From Candidatus Woesebacteria bacterium GW2011_GWB1_33_38 (GTDB taxonomy: Bacteria; Patescibacteriota; Microgenomatia; UBA8517): a stretch of DNA of 33,819 nucleotides. The position numbers and the translations under genes are program-made. Location: positions 1 through 33,819 of the forward strand of contig LBPF01000011.1 of the NCBI GenBank assembly GCA_000990005.1, written 5' to 3'. The notes beneath the pieces are model-generated. The model saw only the letters and a program-made list of their open reading frames with translations, made no database searches and was not told the DNA's origin. Below are positions 1-7,595 of this stretch, piece by piece. Position 1 is the first letter of the stretch, and each line of letters begins with the position of its first letter.

Positions 1-255
<255 letters not shown>

Positions 256-321
256 AATAAAAATTTGTAAGTGTTTAATATTAACTATTTAAATTATAAT
301 ATCCTTCAGTTGTCAGAGTAC

Positions 322-449
322 TTAAGTCTTGGTGATTTGAGCGTGGTGGAACTACCTAATTCCATTCCGAACTTAGAAGTAAAACGCCACAGCGCTGACG
401 ATAGTTGCCAGGCAACTGGCCGCGAAAATAAGTCATCGCCAAGACTTAG
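322..449 (+). rRNA. rrf: 5S ribosomal RNA
   Basis: Conserved 5S blocks are visible: GAGCGTGGTGG, TTCCATTCCGAACTTAGAAG, AACGCCACAGCGC and GCGAAAATA. Helix I is formed by AAGTCTTGGTGAT (324-336) and ATCGCCAAGACTT (435-447). The pairing continues outward through AGAGTACTT and AGGTACTCT (about 315-456), giving a 22-bp helix that probably serves as a processing stem. The mature ends are estimated. The 85-aa ORF in the track over this region is a shadow of the rRNA. Confidence 0.93.
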
Positions 450-464
450 GTACTCTCTAGAAAG

Positions 465-488
465 TCCCGTATTAAAGCGGGATTTTTT
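465..488 (+). terminator. rRNA operon intrinsic terminator
   Basis: The sequence TCCCG-tattaaag-CGGGA forms a 5-bp GC-rich stem (plus a possible G-U pair) and is followed directly by six T residues at 483-488. It sits 9 nt beyond the 5S processing stem, where an rRNA operon terminator is expected. Confidence 0.8.
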
Positions 489-533
489 ATTGGTTAAATT
501 TGTATTATTCGTAATGCCTTGCTTCTGACGAAG

Positions 534-559
534 TAAGTCATCGCCAAGACTTAGGTACT
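534..559 (+). repeat. Second copy of the 5S rRNA 3' strand, followed by a T-run
   Basis: The 26 nt from 429 to 454 (TAAGTCATCGCCAAGACTTA then GGTACT) recur exactly at 534-559, 105 bp downstream. The second copy is followed by TTTTTTT instead of CTCT. No matching second 5' strand is present, so this is not a second 5S gene. It may be the remnant of a deleted tandem 5S gene, or a backup terminator that would pair with the 5S 5' strand. Confidence 0.85.
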
Positions 560-612
560 TTTTTTATATAGACGGGGTGATTGTTCAAGTGCTTGAAGTT
601 AGTTTTTTGAAG

Positions 613-1284
613 TTAATGAAAAATATCTTTCTTTAAATCGTTTGCCAGACCTAGAAAGAATTTTTCCATTTCTGTAATTTTAAATGGGATTAAGACTTTA
701 GGATAATCTTCAGTCTTAATATCTTTAATCCTAATAAATTGATTTGCGAGATTGATTTTATCAATATTCCAGTCAAATTTTGCCTTAGCTAGTAAAATTA
801 ATTTATTAATCTCAAGTTTTTCTTTTTTGAATATAAAATACAAATCAATATAATCTCTTGTTCGAGGCTTCATAAATAGTGTATGAACTTTATTTGTAGT
901 AATATCTATCAAACTATCAACACTTAGATTTTTAAATTTAAGATCCCTTTCGATCCTTGGAAATGGATAGTAATTAAAATCTATCTTTAATTTATCCCCA
1001 TCTTTATAAATTAAATGATAACTAATTAACCCTAAAAATTGTGTACGATCAAATCTTTTAATTCTTAACTTTTGGGAATTTTTTTTCAAAAAGGCGTCAA
1101 TTGAAGGAAAGTGGACTTCTTTTTCTTCAGTAAACAAATCAATATCTTCTGAAAATCTATGATGCAAATAAAATTCAGCCAAAGCTGTTCCACCAGTTAA
1201 GTAGAACCTTTTAGTTATTTGGCTTTCGGTTCCGATAAATTCCAAAAATTTAGATTGTTTGGGAGTAAGTATAGTTTTCCCCAT
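613..1284 (-). CDS. AbiEii/AbiGii-like nucleotidyltransferase toxin (module 1)
   Basis: A 223-aa protein of the nucleotidyltransferase AbiEii/AbiGii toxin family (Pfam PF08843 type). It shows the NTase signature: GGTA at residues 31-34 followed by RFSEDIDLF at about 43-51, where the two acidic residues should bind metal. Known members transfer nucleotides to cellular targets such as tRNA 3' ends and act as toxins in type IV systems or phage-abortive infection; the target here is unknown. It overlaps the 3' end of the upstream 87-aa ORF by 70 nt in another frame, which suggests a translationally coupled pair. The start ATG lies inside the upstream gene. It is convergent with the rRNA operon. 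Confidence 0.85.
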   Translation of the reverse strand: MGKTILTPKQSKFLEFIGTESQITKRFYLTGGTALAEFYLHHRFSEDIDLFTEEKEVHFPSIDAFLKKNSQKLRIKRFDRTQFLGLISYHLIYKDGDKLKIDFNYYPFPRIERDLKFKNLSVDSLIDITTNKVHTLFMKPRTRDYIDLYFIFKKEKLEINKLILLAKAKFDWNIDKINLANQFIRIKDIKTEDYPKVLIPFKITEMEKFFLGLANDLKKDIFH

Positions 1285-1478
1285 AATAGATATTCCATTG
1301 CTCTTTTTTTGTATGGATCAAGTCTATCAGATATATTAGGCCAAGCCTTAACTACTTCATTCCTATCAAGTTTTCCCCCATCCAAGCCATAGTTTATAAG
1401 CTGTGTTATCTTCCAAAGTTTATATTCTTTTGGATTTGTTTTTTTAAATTCTTTTTCATCAGTTGACCAGTTAATCAT
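1215..1478 (-). CDS. Small protein paired with the NTase, probable antitoxin
   Basis: An 87-aa soluble, charged protein with no motif I can name firmly. It begins MINWSTDEKEFKK and contains YGLDGGKLDRNEVVKAW, a type of small protein I associate with genes directly upstream of AbiEii-like NTases. It is the first gene of a two-gene operon and its last 70 nt overlap the NTase gene. A good -10 box (TATAAT on the minus strand, 1490-1485) lies 6 nt before the ATG, so the message would be almost leaderless. The antitoxin role is inferred from position only. It is much shorter than a typical AbiEi (about 190-200 aa). Confidence 0.65.
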   Translation of the reverse strand: MINWSTDEKEFKKTNPKEYKLWKITQLINYGLDGGKLDRNEVVKAWPNISDRLDPYKKRAMEYLLWGKLYLLPNNLNFWNLSEPKAK

Positions 1479-1542
1479 GTTGTTATTATACCATTATTGA
1501 GATATACTTCTCATACTTAATAAAGAAAGGTGGTTATGATAA

Positions 1543-2649
1543 GTGGCAACAAAAACAACTAAACAAGCTTCAAAAGCTGTTACTATGGCTGATTTACTTG
1601 CAAAAAGTAAATCATCAATTCGTAATCTGGCATTAGGTCAAAAAGTTAGAGGTACTGTTATTCAAAAATTATCTAAATCTTTAATCCTTGATATAGCAGG
1701 AAAAGCTGAAGGTGTTGTTAGCGAGAAGGCTTTTGCAGAAGCAAGAGAATATATTAGCAAGCTGAAAGTAGGGGATGAAGTAATAGCAACAGTCTTAGTT
1801 CCTGAAATGAGAGATGGATCAACTCTATTATCTTTACGTGACAGTGTTTCAGCTGCTGTTTGGCAACACATTGAGGAAAGCTATAAAAATAAAACAGAAG
1901 TTGCTGTTTTTGCCAAAGCCTTTGCTGGATCAGGTATTACAGTTGATGTAAATGGTGTTGCCGGATTTATTCCCACATCACAACTTTCTAAAGAATTTAG
2001 TAAAAACCCTGCAAGCTTGGTAGGTAAATATTTCAAAGCTAAAGTAATCGAACTTGACAAACAAAAGAATAAATTAGTTCTTTCAGAAAGAGAAGTAACT
2101 GACGCTAAAGATATTGCCCTTGCTAAAAAGGCTTTAGAATCAGTTAAAGATGGAGATGTCTTTGAAGGTATTGTAACAACAGTTGCCAATTTTGGAATAT
2201 TCGTAAAAATAATAATTGACGGCTCAAATGTTGAAGGATTAGTTCATATATCAGAATTATCTTGGGGTAAGGTGCAACATCCTTCTGAAATGTATAGTGT
2301 TGGAGATAAGGTAAAAGTTACTGTTATTGGTAGGAAAGATAATCCACAAACAAATGGAAAGTTGGCCTTATCTATAAAACAGGCCAAGCGTGACCCATGG
2401 ATTGATGTAGACAAAAAATACAAAGAAGAAGATAAAATAACAGGAAAAGTAAGTAAAGTTACAGATTTTGGTGTGTTTATTGAACTTGAAGCAGGTGTTG
2501 AAGGTTTAATTCACATCACAAAGATTGCTCCAGGTAAAAAGTTCTCAGTAGATGATGGAGTTAATTGTTATATTGAAGAAATTGATCCAAAGGGTAGAAA
2601 AATTTCATTAGGGTTAGTTTTAACTTCAGTTCCAGTGGGGTACAAATAA
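1543..2649 (+). CDS. rpsA: 30S ribosomal protein S1-like, four S1 domains
   Basis: A 368-aa protein with a short lysine-rich N-terminus and four S1 RNA-binding repeats at about residues 29-100, 113-184, 200-280 and 294-362. The last two carry the typical F-G-[VI]-F-V and GLVHISEL / GLIHITKI signatures; the first two are more divergent, as in other S1 proteins. It should bind mRNA leaders and help recruit them to the 30S subunit. GTG is the start: AGAAAGGTGG lies about 9 nt upstream, and the nearby ATG at 1536 opens only an 8-codon frame. Four domains instead of the six in E. coli is common outside Proteobacteria. It is followed by an AbiE-type pair and radA on the same strand. Confidence 0.9.
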   Translation: MATKTTKQASKAVTMADLLAKSKSSIRNLALGQKVRGTVIQKLSKSLILDIAGKAEGVVSEKAFAEAREYISKLKVGDEVIATVLVPEMRDGSTLLSLRDSVSAAVWQHIEESYKNKTEVAVFAKAFAGSGITVDVNGVAGFIPTSQLSKEFSKNPASLVGKYFKAKVIELDKQKNKLVLSEREVTDAKDIALAKKALESVKDGDVFEGIVTTVANFGIFVKIIIDGSNVEGLVHISELSWGKVQHPSEMYSVGDKVKVTVIGRKDNPQTNGKLALSIKQAKRDPWIDVDKKYKEEDKITGKVSKVTDFGVFIELEAGVEGLIHITKIAPGKKFSVDDGVNCYIEEIDPKGRKISLGLVLTSVPVGYK

Positions 2650-2656
2650 TTACTCC

Positions 2657-2686
2657 TTGACACGATTACTTACACTGTTGTATATT
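2657..2686 (+). promoter_or_regulatory. Promoter of AbiE-type module 2 (leaderless)
   Basis: TTGACA at 2657-2662 and TATATT at 2681-2686 are separated by 18 bp. The ATG of the next gene begins 9 nt after the -10 box, so the transcript would start at or within a few nucleotides of the start codon. No Shine-Dalgarno sequence is present. Confidence 0.75.
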
Positions 2687-2694
2687 GACAGTAT

Positions 2695-3285
2695 ATGGAA
2701 TCGTACAATTTAGGAGTTTTATCTAAAAAAATATTAGAATCTGGCATAGATTTGTTTTCTTCAAAAACCTTAATAAAATTATTAGAAATTAATAATGAGA
2801 GGACTTTTTATAGGATTATTAACGATTTTATTAAAAATAAAATCTTAATTAGCATCGAAAAAGATAAATATTGCATAGCAGGTAAAAATATTAATTCGTT
2901 TAAAATTGCAAATTTTTTATACCAGCCTTCATATATTTCACTTGAAACAGCATTAAATTATTGGGGAATTTTATCACAATTCCCATTTGAAGTGGCTAGC
3001 ATTACCTTAAAAAAGAGTGTTACTAAAAAGTTTGATGGAAAAGTATATGTTTTTAGCCATATTTCAAGTAAGTATTACGGAATGTTTACAAAGAAGGATG
3101 GAATGCTAATTGCACTTCCAGAAAAAGCACTTTTTGACCAAATATATTTTGCTTCAAAGGGAATTAGGCTTATTAATTTTAATGAATATGATTTAAAAAA
3201 TATTAATAAAAGAAGATTTTTTGAAATATGTAAACAATTAAAAGCAGATAGCAATATAATGAATTTAGCTAATAAAACATGTTAA
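2695..3285 (+). CDS. AbiEi-like antitoxin / transcriptional regulator (module 2)
   Basis: A 196-aa protein of the AbiEi type. The N-terminal ~65 residues look like a winged helix (ERTFYRIINDFIKNKILISI), followed by the characteristic NFLYQPSYISLETALNYWGI segment at about residue 75-95 and a C-terminal domain with PEKALFDQIYFASKGI. In known AbiE systems this protein represses its own operon and neutralises the NTase partner. It overlaps the toxin gene by 7 nt (ATGTTAA). It is a clear paralogue of the protein at 26212-26796. Its promoter overlaps the end of the rpsA region and predicts a leaderless message. Confidence 0.85.
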   Translation: MESYNLGVLSKKILESGIDLFSSKTLIKLLEINNERTFYRIINDFIKNKILISIEKDKYCIAGKNINSFKIANFLYQPSYISLETALNYWGILSQFPFEVASITLKKSVTKKFDGKVYVFSHISSKYYGMFTKKDGMLIALPEKALFDQIYFASKGIRLINFNEYDLKNINKRRFFEICKQLKADSNIMNLANKTC

Positions 3286-4046
3286 CCATTAATCAAGTAA
3301 AAGAACTTTCAAAACATTTAAAAATAAATGATAGTGTAATAATTAGGGAATATGTGCAACAGATTTTTTTAAAGGAACTATACGAAGAAAAATATTCTAG
3401 AAACATATTTTTTAAGGGAGGTACAGCAATACGATTAATTCTTGGAGGGACAAGATTTTCTGAAGATTTGGACTTCACGGTAGATGGAAATATAAGAGAT
3501 TTTAATTTGTTTATTAGTAAATTTTTTAAAAAACTTGAAAAATTATATGGATTTAACTTTAAGAAAAGAACAACAACTGTAGGTGAAAAATATTTACTAA
3601 CTGTTGATTCAAAAACTAATGATTATAAAATATATGTAAATTTAGACTTTTCCTTTAGAGAGAAAGTATTAGTGCCTGCCAAAGAAATTATCTCTACTGA
3701 CTATCCAGTCATTTTTACTTCCTTTATTACCTATATGGATAAAGAAGAAATATTAGCTGAAAAAATTAGAGCGATAATGACAAGAGAAAAAGGTCGTGAT
3801 ATTTATGACTTATGGTTTTTGTTAAACAAGAATATTTTGATAAGACAGGAATTAATCAAAGAAAAATTAAAATATTATAGTATTTATAAATTTGAATTTA
3901 ATGATTTAATTAAAAGAATTGAAAAATTTAGTAAAGAAAAATTTGTATTAGACCTAAGACCTTTCGTGCCTATAAATGAAAGAGAAAAGCTTGCATATTT
4001 TTTTGATTATATTATTTCTTTTTTGAAGAAAAAATTACATCAATGA
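3279..4046 (+). CDS. AbiEii-like nucleotidyltransferase toxin (module 2)
   Basis: A 255-aa NTase of the AbiEii family. The core motif is KGGTAIRLILGG (residues 46-57) plus RFSEDLDF (59-66). The conserved C-terminal segment REKGRDIYDLWFLL supplies further active-site residues typical of the family. Expected role: toxin that adds nucleotides to an RNA or protein target, held in check by the upstream AbiEi-like protein. Its stop overlaps the radA start as ATGA (4043-4046), so radA is likely translated by coupling from this gene. It is a paralogue of the NTase at 26793-27509. Confidence 0.85.
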   Translation: MLTINQVKELSKHLKINDSVIIREYVQQIFLKELYEEKYSRNIFFKGGTAIRLILGGTRFSEDLDFTVDGNIRDFNLFISKFFKKLEKLYGFNFKKRTTTVGEKYLLTVDSKTNDYKIYVNLDFSFREKVLVPAKEIISTDYPVIFTSFITYMDKEEILAEKIRAIMTREKGRDIYDLWFLLNKNILIRQELIKEKLKYYSIYKFEFNDLIKRIEKFSKEKFVLDLRPFVPINEREKLAYFFDYIISFLKKKLHQ

Positions 4047-5356
4047 TTAAATCCTCAATTTTTGTTTGTCAGCAATGTGGTAATGAATTCTCTAAATGGT
4101 TTGGAAAGTGCACTGCTTGCGGAGCGTGGAATAGTTTGGTAGAAACAGCAAAATTTACGAATGCTAAAAAAGGAAATGCTAAAAAGATAAATTCAGGACA
4201 AAAACTAGAAATACAGAAGCTTACAGATATTAAAGCTGACAAAATGCAAAGAATTACAACAGGCATATCAGAACTTGATAGGGCATTGGGTGGGGGAATG
4301 GTAACAGGACAAGTAATTTTAATTGCAGGGGAACCTGGTATTGGAAAATCGACTTTGCTACTGCAGGTAGCTAATAGTCTACAGTCGACGGTTTATGTAT
4401 CAGGAGAAGAATCGGCAAATCAGGTGGCCATACGGGCTAAAAGACTGGGAATAAACAACAAAAGTATTCAGTTTTTGGAAAGCACGGATGTCGATGAAAT
4501 TTTGCAGACGCTGTCGACTGTGAGCAATAAACCATCGGCAGTCATTGTTGATTCCATTCAAACCATGTCGACAAACGATCTTACTGGTCTTGCTGGTTCT
4601 GTTGGACAGGTAAGAGAATGCGCCTTTAGACTTTTAAAATTTGCAAAAGTTAATAATATCCCACTTATTTTAGTAGGTCATGTTACTAAGGAAGGAACTG
4701 TGGCTGGTCCTGCAGTTTTGGCCCATATAGTTGATACTGTTTTGTGGTTTGAGGGAGACAAACAATCAAACTTGAGATTACTTCGATGTGTCAAAAATAG
4801 GTTTGGGGCAACAGATGAAGTGGGTATATTCTCAATGGAAGATAAGGGGTTAGTTTCTCTTGATAATCCTGAAAAACTATTTTTAGAGCAAGACAAAACA
4901 AATGTGGCAGGATCTGTTGTTTCCATCTTAATGGAAGGAACAAGATCAATTTTAATTGAAATCCAATCACTTGTTGTTCCCACCAAGATGGCCTTTCCGA
5001 GAAGGGTTGCACAAGGAATTGATTCAAAACGTTTGGAGATGCTTTTAGCAGTACTTTTTAGAAGAGCCAACGTCCCTCTTTATGATATGGATGTTTTTGT
5101 AAATGTTGCAGGTGGTATAAAGGCTCAGGATCCTTCAGTTGACTTGGCAATTTGTCTTTCAATTGCCTCATCATTTTTTGACAAGCCACCTCCAAAAAAA
5201 TTTTTGGCAGTTGGGGAGTTGGGGTTATCTGGAGAGATCAGGGCTGTTTCGTTCCAAGAAAAAAGAATTAAAGATTCAAGAAGGTTAGGATTTAGTGATA
5301 TTGCCTCATCATCAAGCTTCAAATATCTTCCACAAGTTATCCACAATTACTTCTAA
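4043..5356 (+). CDS. radA: DNA repair protein RadA
   Basis: A 437-aa RadA/Sms protein. The N-terminal zinc finger has C9-x2-C12 and C23-x2-C26. The RecA-like ATPase follows, with Walker A GEPGIGKST at 96-104 and the RadA-specific KNRFG motif at 251-255. The C-terminal third is a Lon-like domain (DVFVNVAGGIKAQDPSVDLA, then VGELGLSGEIRAV). RadA promotes branch migration and processing of recombination intermediates. The length is close to the usual 450-460 aa, and all domains are intact. The start ATG overlaps the stop of the toxin gene (ATGA) and no independent promoter or clear ribosome site was seen just upstream, an odd arrangement for a housekeeping gene. Confidence 0.95.
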   Translation: MIKSSIFVCQQCGNEFSKWFGKCTACGAWNSLVETAKFTNAKKGNAKKINSGQKLEIQKLTDIKADKMQRITTGISELDRALGGGMVTGQVILIAGEPGIGKSTLLLQVANSLQSTVYVSGEESANQVAIRAKRLGINNKSIQFLESTDVDEILQTLSTVSNKPSAVIVDSIQTMSTNDLTGLAGSVGQVRECAFRLLKFAKVNNIPLILVGHVTKEGTVAGPAVLAHIVDTVLWFEGDKQSNLRLLRCVKNRFGATDEVGIFSMEDKGLVSLDNPEKLFLEQDKTNVAGSVVSILMEGTRSILIEIQSLVVPTKMAFPRRVAQGIDSKRLEMLLAVLFRRANVPLYDMDVFVNVAGGIKAQDPSVDLAICLSIASSFFDKPPPKKFLAVGELGLSGEIRAVSFQEKRIKDSRRLGFSDIASSSSFKYLPQVIHNYF

Positions 5357-5362
5357 TTATAA

Positions 5363-5386
5363 AAAATGCCGTAAAAACGACATTTT
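5363..5386 (+). terminator. Probable terminator after radA
   Basis: AAAATG-c-CGT-aaaa-ACG-a-CATTTT forms a hairpin with 9 base pairs and one internal mismatch. It begins 6 nt after the radA stop codon, and its own 3' arm supplies a T-rich tract. A weak but plausible intrinsic terminator. Confidence 0.55.
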
Positions 5387-5442
5387 ATATACCAAAAATA
5401 CTATAGGGACAAATAAAACATAGAATATTTTTACTATAGGAT

Positions 5443-5472
5443 TTGACAAGAGACCGTGAAAGGTAATATACT
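5443..5472 (+). promoter_or_regulatory. Promoter of the candidate structured RNA
   Basis: TTGACA (5443-5448) and TATACT (5467-5472) are separated by 18 bp, a near-consensus housekeeping promoter. No ORF follows for almost 400 bp; instead the predicted start (about 5479) is followed by strong stem-loops. The octamer ACTATAGG occurs twice just upstream (about 5400 and 5433). Confidence 0.7.
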
Positions 5473-5478
5473 TGAAAA

Positions 5479-5725
5479 TAGATTTGATTAAGAAGCAAAA
5501 AGAGCATTGCTACCGCTGGGTTATCTCTCCCGAATAATCGGGAAAAAACTCACCACGAGTAGAAATGCTCTTTAAGAACTAAATTTGTCTTATGGACAGG
5601 AAAACCTTAAATCTTGTAAGACAAATCGTAAATAGACTAGATGTAAATTAGAGAAGTGTCAATAGCCTTTTAGTGGTTTTTAGGGAAGGGTGGTGGGTTG
5701 GGCAGGCTTACTACCCTTTCCTAAA
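5479..5725 (+). ncRNA. Candidate structured noncoding RNA upstream of rho
   Basis: This interval lies in the only protein-free stretch over 300 bases (5357-5859). Three strong structures follow the promoter. First, 5499-5573: AAAGAGCATT pairs perfectly with AATGCTCTTT, inside which CTAC pairs with GTAG, TGG with CCA, and TCCCGA-ataa-TCGGGA forms a 6-bp tip hairpin. Second, ATTTGTCTTA (5583-5592) pairs with TAAGACAAAT (5617-5626). Third, 5681-5694 pairs with 5710-5723 over 14 bp with two G-U pairs. I do not recognise RNase P, tmRNA, SRP RNA or a known riboswitch core. It could be one RNA of about 245 nt or only the first hairpin domain. The 3' end is uncertain because no U-tract follows the last stem. 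Confidence 0.5.
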
Positions 5726-5762
5726 GATTATTATAAGATTTTACTGAATCAAAATTATCTCA

Positions 5763-5790
5763 TTGACAGTCTAATAAGAAGATGTAAAAT
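5763..5790 (+). promoter_or_regulatory. Promoter of rho
   Basis: TTGACA (5763-5768) and TAAAAT (5785-5790) with 16-bp spacing. Transcription would begin near 5797, giving rho a leader of about 63 nt that contains the 16-bp tandem repeat. Confidence 0.65.
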
Positions 5791-5798
5791 TAAATTTG

Positions 5799-5830
5799 TT
5801 TAGTTAAGTTTTAGTTTAGTTAAGTTTTAG
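5799..5830 (+). repeat. 16-bp tandem repeat in the rho leader
   Basis: TTTAGTTAAGTTTTAG occurs twice back to back (5799-5814 and 5815-5830), followed by a third partial match, CCCCTTTTAG. It lies wholly within the predicted untranslated leader of rho, downstream of its promoter. It may be a regulatory or simply a slippage repeat. Confidence 0.85.
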
Positions 5831-5859
5831 CCCCTTTTAGTTTTTAGATTATTTAATTC

Positions 5860-7065
5860 ATGCAAAAAGACGAACCAGTAACCAGTACATCTAGCAATAC
5901 GTTTGAAAGACAAATCCCTGATGCAAACCTCCCAACGGAATATGTTAAAGGAGTTTTAGACATTGCCCATGAGGGTAGTGGTTTACTTCGTCCAAAAAAC
6001 TTCGCTCCAAGCCAAGATGATATTTATATTTCAAGCTCACAAATTAGAAGATTTAACTTAAGAGTTGGTGATTTAGTTGGAGGACAAGCAAGAAGGCCTA
6101 AAGAAAATGAAAGATACTGGGGTTTATTAAAAGTTGAAAACGTAAATGATGAAGATGTAGAGAAATTTTTGGCTAAACCAAGAATAAATTTTGATGATTT
6201 GATGGTTATTTATCCAGATGAACAATTAAAACTGGGAACAGCTGAGGACATTTTAACTACCAGAATGGTTGATCTTTTAGCCCCAGTTGGTTTTGGACAA
6301 AGAGCTTTGGTAGTTTCGCCTCCAAAAGCTGGTAAAACATGGCTTGTTAAGGATATCATTGCCGGAATTGCAGAGAATTACAAGGAAAGAGTGCACTTGA
6401 TGGCAGTTTTAATAGGGGAACGTCCTGAAGAGGTAACTGATATTTTAAGAAATTTGGAAAAAGTTACTGATGGTAAAGGCGAAATAGCAGCTTCTAATTT
6501 TGATGAAGCTCCAAGTGATCAAACAAGAGTGGGAGAGTTGGCACTGGAAAGAGCCAAAAGACTTGTTGAAAACGGTCGTGATGTTGTGATAATGCTTGAT
6601 TCCATTACCAGAATGGCAAGGGCATATAATTTAGCCCTTCCTACATCAGGTAGAACATTAACAGGAGGTTTTGATCCAGTAGCCTTATATCCTGCCAAGA
6701 AGTTTTTTGGAGCAGCGAGAAACATTGAAAAAGGTGGGAGCTTAACAATTATTGGTACATGTTTAGTTGAGACAGGAAGTAGGATGGATGACTTGGTGTA
6801 TGAAGAATTTAAGGGAACTGGAAATATGGAGCTTCATTTAACACGTAAGCTTGCAGAGAAAAGGGTCTTCCCAGCAATCGATGTTAGTAAGTCAGGAACA
6901 AGACAAGATGAGCTTCTATTTGGTAGAGAGAAACTTACAAAAGTTAATACATTAAGAAGAATGATAGACATGATCAGTGAAGATGAAAGAACAGAAGCAC
7001 TTCTTGAAAAACTTCTAAAAACTAAAGATAACGATAAATTCTTAGATTCCCTCAAAACCATCTAA
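5860..7065 (+). CDS. rho: Transcription termination factor Rho
   Basis: A 401-aa Rho protein. The cold-shock-like RNA-binding domain covers about residues 25-100 (YVKGVLDIAHEGSGLLRP). The ATPase domain has Walker A PPKAGKT (154-160), the catalytic segment GERPEEVTDI, Walker B VVIMLDSITRMARAYN (242-257), the Q-loop region GRTLTGGFDP and R-loop YPAKKFFGAARNIEKGG. Rho is a hexameric RNA helicase that ends transcription. There is no long N-terminal insertion like those of Actinobacteria. It has its own promoter and a repeat-containing leader; no good Shine-Dalgarno sequence precedes the ATG. Confidence 0.96.
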   Translation: MQKDEPVTSTSSNTFERQIPDANLPTEYVKGVLDIAHEGSGLLRPKNFAPSQDDIYISSSQIRRFNLRVGDLVGGQARRPKENERYWGLLKVENVNDEDVEKFLAKPRINFDDLMVIYPDEQLKLGTAEDILTTRMVDLLAPVGFGQRALVVSPPKAGKTWLVKDIIAGIAENYKERVHLMAVLIGERPEEVTDILRNLEKVTDGKGEIAASNFDEAPSDQTRVGELALERAKRLVENGRDVVIMLDSITRMARAYNLALPTSGRTLTGGFDPVALYPAKKFFGAARNIEKGGSLTIIGTCLVETGSRMDDLVYEEFKGTGNMELHLTRKLAEKRVFPAIDVSKSGTRQDELLFGREKLTKVNTLRRMIDMISEDERTEALLEKLLKTKDNDKFLDSLKTI

Positions 7066-7505
7066 ATTTTATTAAGTTGAAGCCAGCTTCCAATCATTTC
7101 ATAAGGAACTTTTATATCAAGTAAAATACTGGTCATAGAATATGCACCCTTTATTTTTTTGGCATCTATTCGCCCCGATATTATTAAATTCGGCATTCCT
7201 TTAACTGGTAATTCAAATATAGTTGTTTTATTATCACCATTAAGAGTTTCTTCATATGTAGCTTCGCCTGTCGTTTTTAATCTAGATAAATAATGTGCAA
7301 TCATTTCATTTTCTTCTCGTTTCTTCCCTGTTAGAGTTTGTATTTTAGGACCTATTGGTTCAGGATTTTTTCCTTGATTGCTAACCCAAGAATAAACTTC
7401 AATATGAAATCCATCACTCACATCTTTTGGATCGATCTCACTTTCACTATTTGTTTCCCAATCATATCGAAGATTTTTTAAATAATGACAAGTTCCAGGG
7501 TTTAC
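7062..7505 (-). pseudogene. 5'-truncated ORF of unknown function
   Basis: The ORF track gives 119 aa from a GTG at 7421, but the same frame stays open upstream to a TAA at 7506-7508, and those 28 extra codons read as plausible protein (NPGTCHYLKNLRYDW). No ATG, GTG or TTG occurs between 7505 and 7421, so the coding sequence appears to have lost its 5' end. The remaining protein is soluble and mixed alpha/beta with no motif I recognise. It lies between rho and the DUF4143 ATPase promoter region, on the opposite strand to both. A working short gene from GTG 7421 cannot be excluded, but no ribosome site precedes it. Confidence 0.5.
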
Positions 7506-7546
7506 TTAAAATCGCCTAATCTTTCGAAACCGTACAGTCTTAATTT

Positions 7547-7594
7547 GTTACAAAATGGTACTTGATTGTAACACAAGATGTAGTAAAATGGACT
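7547..7594 (+). promoter_or_regulatory. Promoter with 33-bp-spaced direct repeats for ATPase 1
   Basis: Two related 15-mers, GTTACAAAATGGTAC (7547) and GTAGTAAAATGGACT (7580), are 33 bp apart, about three helical turns. Between them is TTGATT (7562-7567), and the second copy contains the -10-like TAAAAT (7584-7589), 16 bp away. The ATG starts 7 nt after the -10 box. The same layout, with matching 15-mers, 33-bp offset and TTGATT at the same position, is found before the paralogous ATPase at 27564. Confidence 0.6.
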
Positions 7595-7595
7595 T

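Noticed and set aside
271-528. 85-aa ORF in the track
   Set aside because: It runs through the 5S rRNA and its terminator; the protein has no independent support.
5499-5573. Known riboswitch, SRP RNA, tmRNA or RNase P RNA
   Set aside because: None of the conserved cores I know for these RNAs is present in this stretch, so I kept it as an unassigned candidate RNA.
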